From: Coturnix japonica
Lineage: Eukaryota > Chordata > Aves > Galliformes > Phasianidae
Reading direction: 5' to 3'
Assembly: GCF_001577835.2 (NCBI RefSeq)
Contig: NC_029529.1
Coordinates: 11,915,380 to 11,979,379, forward strand
DNA length: 64,000 nucleotides
Below, one piece after another: positions 44,401 through 61,448 of this stretch. The notes under the pieces are model-generated. The model ran no database searches. It had not been told where the DNA came from and worked only from the letters and a program-made list of their open reading frames with translations. The position numbers were made by a program, and so were the translations under genes. Position 1 is the stretch's first letter. Every line of letters starts with the position of its first letter.

Positions 44401-47400
44401 CTTGTTGTTACAGCAATGGGTGAGACGGTACTCAGGTAAGAATCCTGTTTTTAAGCTGCTCTTAATGCACGTGAGAAATCTGGCCGAGCAGTTTCTGGTC
44501 TCTTGAGCTTTTTGGGTTGTGTGGGCCTTTGGGCTTTTTTTCTTTACTGGCATGAGAAAACCACTTTGCTGCTCTTTCCATCCAGAGGTTGTGGATGCTC
44601 CAGCCCTGAAGGTGCTCAAGGCCTGTCTGGATGGGGCCCTGGGCAGCCTGACCTACTGGTTGGCCAACTCTGACTGTGTCAGGAGGGTTGGAAATGGATC
44701 ACCTTTGAAATCTCGTCCAATCTGGGTCATTCCGTGATTAAGGAAATAGCAGAACAGTGCCATGTACAAGTCCTCTTGACAGGTTAGCAAGATAGCTGGA
44801 AGGAGAAGAGTTATTAACTCTTGTTTTGTGTACCTTTAGGTTCTGGGATTTGGACCGAGGTGAGAACTATGTGCTCTCCCCAGATGTGCAGTTTGGCTTT
44901 GAGGCTGGGGAGTGTATGAACTGTGTTTCTTACTGCAGTGCTAAAGGTGAGGAATACCAGGGCAGCTGTCATCTCTGCTTCCGAACCCTTTTCAAATTGG
45001 CTTCCCATGGCTCCAGAACTAGCCAGGCTGCCTAGTGCTCTGTGCCCTGTTTGTTTTTCTGAAGCTTGATAAGATAGGAAGTGTCTAAAATGTCTGTGAA
45101 TGGCAGGTCTCCTAGCAGCTGGTACTAACAAAGGGAGAGTGGCCATGTGGAGGAACACGTCAGTATCCAGTCAGAGCACAGGGGAGGGCAAGGAGAAGTG
45201 GAAACTCCACGCATCTACAGAACTTGAAGGAAATATCACTCAGATAAAGGTAAGGCAAGAAAGAGACTTCAGAACCATCAGCTGATTATACCATCTTTGT
45301 GAAATAGACAACTGTGCCTGCTAACCCATGGGTGCACACAGTGCCAAGAGAGCAGTCAGCGTCCTGAAGGAGGAAAACCCTCGAGTAAAGCAACTTTCAA
45401 AACTGAAGTATTAACAGTATTAACTGCTACCGTGTTACAGACAGGTTATGTATAAAGTGACCTTTTGTCTGCTTTTGTCAGAACGGGTTGGCTTGCTAAT
45501 TTGTCTCTAATAGTTTTAAAACAAATGAACAAAACAAAAACATAAGTTGGAATTTATCCTGTGTGTGTGCTTGAGTATATGTACATATATACCCCAAATG
45601 TTTATTCCATCCTAACCCTTCTCATCTCTCTTGGGATGTTGTGACTGCTGAGGTCTCAGATGGGATTACTCACTGTGCTTTCTTTTCTTGCTCCCATATG
45701 CAGTGGGGCTCGCGAAAGAACCTCCTGGCAGTGAACAGCATCAGCTCTGTGGTCATCCTCAGTGAGCAGGCCATGTCATGTCACTACAATCAGCAAGTGG
45801 CTGCTGTGCAGGTGTCTCCCAGCCTGTTTAATGTGACCTTCTTCAGCACAGGAACCACACACAATCTTCATGTTGATATGACTGTGAACGGAGTCTTCAC
45901 TACTAAGGTCACGTTGATCTTTTTGTTTGTTTGCTCAATTGTTTGCCTAGCTAGGAGTATAGAGACTGGGCTTTCCAAGTCCTTAATGTAATTCTTTGCT
46001 ATTCCATTTGTATAATAGAAGTACTCTTGCGGCTTCTAGTGATCATACTGTGCTTGTTTTCAGGTGGTGCACTGGCTTGGCAGTTCTCTGGATACTGACT
46101 TCAGTTTTTTTCCATTCCCAGTCCTTCCAACCCATTATACAGGGGAACAAGTGAAAGGTGGCAGTTGTGTGGGAAATCTCAGTGTTTCTGCTTAAATTAC
46201 TGCACGAGTCCTGGCGATACTGAGTGCATCTTTTTACGTTTCTTTAGGATGCTGTGGTGTTCTGGAATGGGAAGCAAGTTACTGTCTTTGAGTGCTCAGA
46301 AGATACCTTAAGAAATGCAGGTAGGATTTGGAATTAGCAATAAGCTGATTGTTCAGAGTTGAAATATTTGTGTTCCTGAATTGTAGAACCATAGAATCAT
46401 AGAATTGCTCAGGTTTGAAAAGGCCTTGAAGATCATCAAGTCCTACCACAACCCACCCATACTGCCATATCATATCATATCATATATCATATCATATCAT
46501 ATCATATCATATCATATCATATCATATCATATCACATCATATCACATCATATCACATCATATCATACCCATATCAGCCCTCTGCTAAATCATGACCAGAA
46601 CACCAAGAAGCTTGAGAACCAGTGGGAGTCATGGGTTGTAAAATGCAGCTGGTGCAAGATGGGGGTAGTCATTTCCTTTTAGTCTGTTTAAAACACCAAC
46701 ACACACACACACGTCCCAGCCAACTGCTTGTTGTAATGATGGTTTCATTGTGATTGTCCCAGGCTCTTTCCTTTGTGACTCTCCAGTTCTGTCGATGCAT
46801 GGAGAAAATCTGTACACGGTTGAGCCGAATCGGGTCCAAGTCCGTACCTGGCAGGTAAGAGCTGATGAAAACACAGAGCAAGGAATACATCTCACTGTTT
46901 TTCAGAGACTGATGTTGCAGTTTAAAAGATAAAAGGAGGTTCTGTAAACCTGTTGACTGTACGTTGTCATAGGAAAAACAAGTTGAGTTCTTTTACATTT
47001 TGAGTCCTTTGGTCTGTCACATTTAACAGCTACTACACTTCAGCTAACAGTAGTAAGTATTTATAATAGAAAACAGAATTCTTAAGGACCAGACGGCTTA
47101 TGATTATCTAAATCATTAGCATATGAGTATATGTTATCAATAGAAAATAGAGTGTGTTTTGAGAGGACAGAAATACCCCCTGTATATTGTGTACTCCTAC
47201 GGAGTACTGCTTAAGGTTTGTAGCTTATTTGTGTCCACCACAACCAAAGGGAGAAATACAATCCTTACAATCCTTATGATTTTATTTAATAGTCAAGAAG
47301 AGCTGGGCCTTGTCAGATTAAGGAATCATTTCATTTATGTATATGTATTATTGATTTTTCCAGCTTCATATTAATGAACATTTAGGGAGCTGTATTCATG

Positions 47401-50400
47401 TGTCCTTTACCAAAGGGCCAATTTTTACAGAAGAAAAACTTCAAACTCTTTAGGAGACAACGTATCTAGTTTTTAACCTGAAGCAGGTTTCTCCCATTTT
47501 GCTGATGGTGCTTTGTCTAACACAGAGATCCATGGGCTAACTTCGTGACAACATAAAATCCCTCCTAGTTAAACCCGAACGTTCCAACCTGGTGTTATAC
47601 CTTTCTTCTCAGGGAACAGTTAAACAGCTTCTGGTGTTTTCTGAAGCAGAGGGGAATCCGTGTCTCTTGGATGTCTGTGGGAACTTCTTGGCTGTGGGAA
47701 CCGATTTGTCTCACTTTAAAATCTTTGATCTCTCTCGCAGGTATTAATAAATCTTTAAAAACAATCTGTTCATTTCTGGGGCAGGGGGGGAGGTGTTTTG
47801 TTTTGTTTTTAACTTGAAAAATGTTTTGGCCAATGGCTGCTGTCGCATGTTTGACACTAAATGACTTGAGTCTGTTCCTATTGACAGAGAGGCAAAAGTG
47901 CACTGCAATAGTAAGAATTTCTCCGAGCTGTTTCCTGGCCTTGGAAATATTGCATCTGTCAAGTGCAATGCTAGCGGCAATAAAGTCAGCATCCTTGTCA
48001 GCAAGGTGAGGCAAAACTTCATTTAGCACCCTGTGGCCTCAACACCGGTTAATAGAGCGGTGTGCGGGTCAAGATGATTATTGAAGGTTCAAGATTAACC
48101 TCACAGAAATACACCTTTAGCCTCTATGCGCTGTACTGGGACTGCAAGGTGCACATCCAAGCACGCAGCTAAATGCTGCATTTAAGTTAAGCTGTGTTCA
48201 GGTTTTGTATGTTTGCTGAGAGCAGCGCAGCAATGAAGGCAGTAGTTCAGCACAAATCTGTTCTGTAACATTTCAAAGAAGGCCAAAGCAAACTCGCTGG
48301 AATAGAAGAACCCCAAGGAATTTTCTGATACTTCTTCTAAAGAATGCTCCTGTGTGATTACAAGTACACAAAACTATAAGAATATGAATCAGTTGAGATA
48401 AACATGCTATCCAAACTTCCAGCCTTTTTCTGTGTGCTTCATCAGTACTTTTTGCCTTCTTGTAGGCAGACGGGGGCACTGATTCCAAGATCTGTTTCTA
48501 TGACGTTGAAATGGACAAAGTTACAGTGTTTGATTTCAAAGCTGAGCAAGGAATTGGTAGGGAAAAGCTTTCTTCTGGGAGTGGTATTGACAGGTAAGTT
48601 ACGACTCTGGGAATTATTACTTGAGGCATTAAGATAATTTGCCCTGTGAAGGTGAGCAACATCTCGATACTGGCATTACTCTATGTATAATTTAGGTGGG
48701 AATTTATGCCATTTAAATTGTTTTCCCAAGAATCACAGCTTGTAGGGGTGAGAAGGGACCTCTAAAGATTGACAAATCCAACTCCCCTATAAAGCAGGGT
48801 CCTTACAAATTTTTCCTTGCCAGTTCGGCAAATGGGAGTAACAAGAGTTGTTCTCAAGTGTAGTGTCTCGTGCAGCCCATAAGAGGCCACTACAAACTAG
48901 TATGACGGCTTCACTGACTTGTGAATAGCGAATAGTGTCTGCGTGAGCGATGCATTTATCGCTGCTTCATTTTAGAGCATCAAAATTAGTAAACTCACCA
49001 GAGGATAATCTACACTGGATGATCTCGGAGGTCTTTTCCAACCTGTGATTCTGTGATTGCACGTTTCTTGGTTTTGATAGGCCTGTTGTGGAGCATCCAG
49101 AGCTGCACAATCACGTCCCTGTTTGCCATTTCTGGGACTGCAATGAACCGAGACTTTTTGTATGTGAGACAATTCTGGAGCCAGGTGCACGATCCCCAAG
49201 TCAGAAGAGCAACCAGACTGAGAGCACGGTATGGGTCTTTTTGTTCCTCTTTGCTCTACATGATGTTTTCCCTACCCAAGCAGAAAATCATTGGTACTTT
49301 TTCTAACCCATAGTTTATTCCAATATCTTGTAGAAAAATTGGAAGTTTTTATTGATCAGAAACAATCTAAGCAAAGAGCTTTCATCAGTCCAGTGTTTCT
49401 GTTTAACCTGCTAATGAGCCTGCAGTGGCCCTTAAAAATTTGTGTATAGTGCATAATATTAGTTTAATCTTTTCCATTTAGAGATGGAAAGCTTTGTTTC
49501 TTTTGCTGGCTGAACTGACTGTAAAAAAGGGTTCTGGGAAGGTCAACATAGAAAGTGATGCTATGAAGAATGGAATAGGGATGGCTCAAAATACCTTGGT
49601 AGGGTCTTCCAGCAAAAAAAAAACACTTCAACCTACTATTCCTTACGTAAAGAAGCAAAAATGTTGCTACATAAAGAAGAGAAGGATGTGAAAGGAATGC
49701 AACTGGATTTTTAGCCCTTATTCCACAGGAGTGTTTGCTGTGGTTACTGTTTAAGAAATGAGAAGTCTGAAAGACTTCAGTTGGAAATAAATGCTTGTAT
49801 CTTGACTTGGATAAGTCAGCCGTTACACAAACTGTGTTTAAGTGGTTGGTGCATTCCCTGATATGTCTGATGAGGCTGGTTCCTGAGATGCAGAACTCGA
49901 GGGCCCTTTGCAGTAGGAACAGTCTGAAATGCAGAGTGAATCTTTGGCAGCTTTCTGCAGGGAGGAAGTGTGTGGCTCTGCTCTTTCCAACAGGTGTGTG
50001 CGCATGTGGGTGAATGGCTGTCGTTATTTTTGAGAGGTTTTGCCAACTGAATATGGAAAATAAAAACAAAACGAGAGCAGGATATTGCATCACGAAAACA
50101 AAATGGTGCTCGACTTTCTTTTCCAGCTGGATGTTTGGGTCGTGTCATTCTTCAGTACTGAAGAACACGGCCTTTTGCTTCAGGACAGCTTCCCACTGCC
50201 ATCACTGTACGAGGTTCTTCTGGGTGTCGATGTACCACATTATTACTTTGCAAAAAAGGTGAGGGCATCTTTCACGATTCCTTCCCCTCCTGTGGGTTCA
50301 GGATTTTCATTCACTGGGGTTCCAGTGTCACCAAACTGAGCCTGCAGTAGGCAGGGCACACCCAGGGGCAGCTGTAACAGCCACATGAAGTTAATTCTAA

Positions 50401-52381
50401 TGTGGGTGTACTTGACATGGTTGTGGCTACTGACTTGTCTCTTCCTGGGTACCATGAGCTGGGTGTGATGTACAGACACAGGAGTAGTTACCAGACATTG
50501 AAGCTCAGGAGGTGTTCAAAATCAACAAAACCCCATTGTTATGCAGTCACCAATCTTTTGCATTTGAGGTGTGTGTCAGGCTTGCATATCCCCAAACAGC
50601 TGACAGTTCCTGCTGGCTTCAGCAGAGCAGCCTGCTAACTGTTGGAATGGAGCTTACTGCCCACAGAATAGCACAGAGCAAGAATGCCCACTGTGCACTG
50701 ACACTTAGTGCACACTTGCTGCAAACACTAGAAACGCGTGCTGTAACATCTTGGAAATTCAACTATAGAGACAGAATTGTCTGTATCTTAATGCCGTGTG
50801 TAATGGAGAAAGTTAAGCCTATCCTCTACAGATCTGATCTGAGTATCTTAGTTAAGATCTGTGATGGTAATGAAATATCCTGCTGCCTTCTTTTGTTTAT
50901 TCTGCCAAGGCATTTTAGGAACTCAATGTGACTTCTGATCCCATGATTTTCTTCTGAATAACAGAGTAGTGCAATTATGTGAACCTAACTTAATATACTG
51001 AGTTAATTTAAACAAGGAGACTTTTGTCTGGATATTTTTCCACTTTAAATGTATTTAGCTGTTAGAGCTGCTCTTTCTGTTTCCCATCCATTTGAAACGT
51101 CTAAGATTTGCTCATTTTCCCTCTGTTAACACCTCCCTCATCATGACTTGTGCTATTTTACTTTCATACCACATCTCTTGTGTTTTTTTCCTTCCCATCG
51201 GTGTGGATTATTGCTGCCATTAGTTAATTTTTTGGAGGGAGTTTGTCCATAAACCTGTAAGTATCTGTAACTCTAATATTCAGCTCTGCTTCATTGACTG
51301 CTTTTCTCTTGCAGTAGGATTACATGCATCTTTGCGACTTCATTAATCATTATGTAGTAATTCATTTTGGAACCGTGTTTTACTACAAGAGCAGTCTCCT
51401 TTAAATACAGCAAATCCAGTCGATGCAACAGCTGGTGGCGATAGGCTGATAATGCTAGGACAAAGGGGAACAGTTTTCAACTAGAAGAGGGATGCTTTAG
51501 GTGAGATGTGAGGGGGAAATCCTTCACTCAGAGGGCGGCGAGGTGCTGGCACTGCTGCCCTGAGCTGGGGGTGCCCATCCCTGGAGGTGCCCGTAGCCAA
51601 TGTGTGCTTTGGGTTTATCATCTACTTTACCTAATAACTTGTAAAATAGTATAGTTAAGATGTTATGTTGCGGTAGCTTCTGCAACTCTTAATACTTTTC
51701 TCAGCTGTCTGCTATAAGGTTGGTACAGGGTACATGTGAAATTTGGTGTTCATGACTCAGATGATTTTCTGCTGTTGGGTTATGAAAATTACCATATTAC
51801 ACTCTAGACAGATCATATGATACTGATGATTGACTTCCATCTTATTCTGTGTCTCAGTAGTGGTTAAATTCCTTTGGGGTGGTTTTCAGTGACCAGTGAG
51901 GGTATTAATGATGGTTTAGGGGCTCCAGAACGTGTGTGTTGTATGGGGAATGTCTTGAATCTGAGGTTGAGTATTTACAAGCTTCATGGGAAGGCAAGAA
52001 TAAATGAAGTAGGTCTATGTTGTTAACTGCGTTCAAAAAGGCGTTCTAAAAGTCCCTGAACTGCCAATGCTGGAAAATTGTGATTGGAATAGGAAACTTG
52101 GGACTGCAATGGAAATTTACCATTGAGACACCAAAAGGAGTAGGCTTCATCCTCTGTGATACCTAAATGGTAATGTGCTCATTTTAGCCAGGGGAAGCTG
52201 GGAAAGGACAAGCGGAGTCAGGCTCCACGGTCTTGCAGATGGCTTCCAGACGACCCATGAGAGATTTCATTGGATTAGGAGACTGTGATAAGGCTACCCG
52301 GGATGCCATGCTGAACTTCAGCTTCTATCTGACTGCTGGAGACATGGATGAGGCGTTCAAATCCATCAAGCTGATAAAAAG
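41260..52381 (+). CDS. IFT140: IFT140, first 17 coding exons (partial gene, continues off right edge)
   Basis: IFT140 is a core subunit of the IFT-A complex, which drives retrograde transport and membrane-protein entry in cilia; human mutations cause skeletal and renal ciliopathies. Residues 1-789 are encoded here (human has 1,462). This is the tandem WD40 beta-propeller half, from [14 protein letters not shown] to [10 protein letters not shown]. Segments such as [44 protein letters not shown]-type [23 protein letters not shown] and [15 protein letters not shown] match human at the same places. The TPR-rich C-terminal half lies beyond 64,000. All 17 exons close in frame with GT/AG sites. It is head-to-head with CRAMP1 and hosts TMEM204 antisense in its last visible intron. 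Confidence 0.96.
41592..41813 (+). CDS. IFT140: IFT140 coding exon 2 (residues 50-123)
   Basis: 222 nt (74 codons) encoding [14 protein letters not shown] to LVSGDG. First WD40 repeats. Confidence 0.95.
42028..42149 (+). CDS. IFT140: IFT140 coding exon 3 (residues 124-163)
   Basis: 122 nt encoding [17 protein letters not shown] to RPPPPG. GTAAGT donor. Confidence 0.95.
42250..42365 (+). mobile_element. CR1 fragment in IFT140 intron 3
   Basis: ATTGATGAGGCCTCACCTCG then AGTGCTGTGTTCAGTCTGGG is a well-known internal CR1 block, here about 100 bp after exon 3. Confidence 0.85.
42597..42739 (+). CDS. IFT140: IFT140 coding exon 4 (residues 164-211)
   Basis: 143 nt encoding [20 protein letters not shown] and FFITLTD. 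TTTGCAG acceptor. Confidence 0.95.
42885..43215. other. Unidentified repeat-like block in IFT140 intron 4
   Basis: A block with protein-like composition on both strands. On the minus strand an open frame of about 91 codons spans 43157-42882 (contains [19 protein letters not shown]). It does not match IFT140 or any neighbour I know. It may be a fossil of a mobile or virus-like element. The family is not recognised. Confidence 0.3.
43584..43759 (+). CDS. IFT140: IFT140 coding exon 5 (residues 212-270)
   Basis: 176 nt encoding [20 protein letters not shown] to AKELMK. The GTGTGC donor is weak but frame-consistent. Confidence 0.94.
44344..44435 (+). CDS. IFT140: IFT140 coding exon 6 (residues 271-300)
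   Basis: 92 nt encoding [19 protein letters not shown] to AMGETVL. Confidence 0.94.
44580..44742 (+). mobile_element. CR1 3' fragment in IFT140 intron 6
   Basis: Sense CR1 with GAGGTTGTGGATGCTCCAGC, GTCTGGATGGGGCCCTGGGC and GGGTTGGAAATGGATCACC. Confidence 0.88.
44840..44946 (+). CDS. IFT140: IFT140 coding exon 7 (residues 301-336)
   Basis: 107 nt encoding [20 protein letters not shown] to SYCSAK. Confidence 0.95.
45107..45249 (+). CDS. IFT140: IFT140 coding exon 8 (residues 337-384)
   Basis: 143 nt encoding [18 protein letters not shown] to [10 protein letters not shown]. Confidence 0.95.
45704..45907 (+). CDS. IFT140: IFT140 coding exon 9 (residues 385-452)
   Basis: 204 nt encoding [20 protein letters not shown] to VNGVFTTK. 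Confidence 0.95.
46248..46320 (+). CDS. IFT140: IFT140 coding exon 10 (residues 453-476)
   Basis: 73 nt encoding [20 protein letters not shown] and LRNA. GTAGGA donor. Confidence 0.93.
46388..46610 (-). mobile_element. CR1 fragment interrupted by a pentanucleotide microsatellite
   Basis: Antisense CR1 end (CATAGAATCATAGAATTGCT) runs to about 46,466. It is broken by an (ATCAT)n array and resumes weakly to about 46,610 (CTCTGCTAAATCATGACC). Sits in IFT140 intron 10. Confidence 0.8.
46467..46566. repeat. (ATCAT)n microsatellite
   Basis: About 20 units of the pentamer ATCAT with a few variants, embedded in a CR1 remnant. Confidence 0.95.
46763..46854 (+). CDS. IFT140: IFT140 coding exon 11 (residues 477-507)
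   Basis: 92 nt encoding [20 protein letters not shown] to VQVRTWQ. GTAAGA donor. Confidence 0.94.
47613..47740 (+). CDS. IFT140: IFT140 coding exon 12 (residues 508-549)
   Basis: 128 nt encoding [17 protein letters not shown] to HFKIFDLSR. Confidence 0.95.
47888..48005 (+). CDS. IFT140: IFT140 coding exon 13 (residues 550-589)
   Basis: 118 nt encoding [20 protein letters not shown] to VSILVSK. Confidence 0.93.
48466..48593 (+). CDS. IFT140: IFT140 coding exon 14 (residues 590-631)
   Basis: 128 nt encoding [19 protein letters not shown] to SGSGID. GTAAGT donor. Confidence 0.93.
48732..48815 (-). mobile_element. CR1 3' end fragment in IFT140 intron 14
   Basis: Starts AGAATCACAGCTTGTAGGGG and continues with AGAAGGGACCTCTAAAG, the antisense CR1 end. 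Confidence 0.75.
49008..49060 (+). mobile_element. CR1 tail immediately before IFT140 exon 15
   Basis: ACACTGGATGATCTCGGAGG, TCTTTTCCAACCTGTGATTC, then TGTGATTGC: the terminal CR1 segment. It ends about 20 bp before the exon 15 acceptor at 49080. Confidence 0.75.
49081..49228 (+). CDS. IFT140: IFT140 coding exon 15 (residues 632-681)
   Basis: 148 nt encoding [20 protein letters not shown], then [17 protein letters not shown]1 remnant lies just upstream of its acceptor. Confidence 0.93.
50127..50258 (+). CDS. IFT140: IFT140 coding exon 16 (residues 682-725)
   Basis: 132 nt (44 codons) encoding [20 protein letters not shown] to VPHYYFAKK. Confidence 0.93.
50259..52187 (+). other. IFT140 intron 16
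   Basis: 1.9 kb with a CR1 fragment at about 51,440-51,600 and otherwise no recognisable feature. Confidence 0.85.
51440..51602 (+). mobile_element. CR1 3' fragment in IFT140 intron 16
   Basis: Sense CR1 with CACTCAGAGGGCGGCGAGGT, GCTGGCACTGCTGCCCTGAG and CCCATCCCTGGAGGTGCCC. Confidence 0.88.
52188..52381 (+). CDS. IFT140: IFT140 coding exon 17 (residues 726-789)
   Basis: 194 nt encoding [37 protein letters not shown] and [10 protein letters not shown] plus two bases. GTACAG donor. This is the last IFT140 exon in the window. Confidence 0.95.
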
Positions 52382-54520
52382 GTACAGCATGTTTCTATAC
52401 ATTTCCTTATGAGTAGAGCAGATTTTCAGTGAAAGCTGACATGCTGTTCCCATCCTCTCCATCTCACTTGCTACTTTTTCTTTTATTCCATTTTCCCCCT
52501 CATTCTCAGAAAGACGAAATCTTTATTTTACTGATTTTCAATGTAAACTCTGCTTACTCTTTGTCCACGAGGCATTACGAACTGCAGGTTTTGATCACAG
52601 TCTGGGGGAAAATGAGCAACCTTCCCCCTTGTCTGGCACAAAGTCCACGTTATCATCGCTGGAAGAGGGTGAACATTCGTAGTTTTATTTATACATCTGA
52701 CATAATCACAGTCATACCAAGTATTACGAATTTACTGACCACGTAGCTGATTTTTAAATTGAAATGTACATTATTATAATACGGATATTGCAATATTAGA
52801 AGAAATAATATAATGTCTTTTAAATATTCAAATAGTTTAATCTTAAAAACCCCCACAATTAACCATAGCACGTTGCTTCTAGGAAAGATAGAGCTTTTCC
52901 AGGAGGTAATGCAGAAGAGTGAGTACAAATTTTAGTTGGTTTTTACAAACCTACTGTGAGAAGAAACTCTTTGTCAGCATTAAGGTGTTCTGTCCTGCGC
53001 AGGGTTGCTGACTATAAACACAATGCAAAGTAGCAGTTGGGGTTGAGTTTCTTATTGCATCAGAAATGAGTTTGAGAACAGAATTCAAGAGCCAGCTTGA
53101 TGATCACGTTCTAAGTGTGGCAAAGTATGGTGAAAATAGCAGTAAAGAGGAGCAGCGCATCGGCTGGGAGCAACACAACAGCAGTTTGTGGCAGTCACAG
53201 CTCGTATTCACAGCTCAGCCCTTCAGATCTGTCAGTTAGTGCTGAGGAGCCTCTGCTGACAGCTACTGGACACCTGTCACTGTGATACTCCCTGCGTCTG
53301 AAGTATTTTTGCACAACAGTTTTTGACCGGTTGTTTTCTCTTCCTAAAGGCTGCGTGCAACACCTTGTGAGCCCTTGTGAGGCTAACAGGCATCGTGCCT
53401 AATTCTGAAGGCAATTATGTTCATTTCATTACCATATGAAGTTAATGGACAGATGTTTTATCTCATGGCAAAGTCTTTGTCCTATTCTCCAGTTGGTGTA
53501 TCAGGTGCAGTCTCCAATATTCTGTTAGGTGCCTCTGAGCATTGCTGGGCAGAGCTGGGTGTCCTAACGTAGCACTCTAATCTGGAAGTTGCCTGGCAAA
53601 TGTTAAAGCAAGCCAGGAAGAAACTTCTGTGGGCTGAAATATCAATTATTACTAATAATTTCCTGTGAAGCAAATCAGTAGTATCTATGATTATGAGAGA
53701 ATCCAGGTGATCACCTTCTGTAGATCTGCCCGCAGTGTAACACTGAAGGAGATGTTCAGCACCATGTAAGGCCTGTTCCACGCCCTTGCCATTTTTAATG
53801 GTATCTATTTACATATAGGATAAACCTAAACCTCTCTCTTAGGGTGAAAAAAGCAGTATCTGGAGAAAATTGAACTGAATTCTTCTGCAGTCCCTTACCA
53901 TTTAGAACTATTAGAGTTGCAGCACTTGCTTTATGCTGTGGCTTGAAAAGAGAAGGTGTTGCAGCTAATGAGAAGTTCCTTGAAATGGATGAATGGGATG
54001 GGGATGGAAGACTAAAAAGCCATGAAATCTTAACAGCTGTTAAAAATCATCACTTAATCATCACTTATTCTACAGTGAGTTTTCTGCCTTCTCAGGCTGC
54101 CTGTCAGCTCCAAAGGAAAACTAACTGGTCATCACTGGTTTCCCAAAGCTTTCGATGTTAGTAAGGGAGCAACACAACTTTATCCAGGCAGAAAACGTTA
54201 GGTTGTCTCTTCTGTATTCTCATCTGATCTACCTGCTCCGGCTGCACCTGCTGACACGTCGCTGTGATGCTGTCGGGATTCTGACAGCCCAATATCCTGA
54301 GCTGTACAGTAGAGGAAGAGGGCAATATAATATATATAAAATTATATGTTTTATACATATGTATATAGATGGAGCCCATCCAAATAATAATCGAGGGCCT
54401 CTGCCCACAAGAGTGAGCTTTGTGATGTCCTTCAACCCTTAGTTTTAAATTATAGCATATATTTATAGAAAATCCAACACAGATCTCCTCGGAGATCTTT
54501 CCCCTTTCCAGTCCATGCTT

Positions 54521-61448
<6,928 letters not shown>

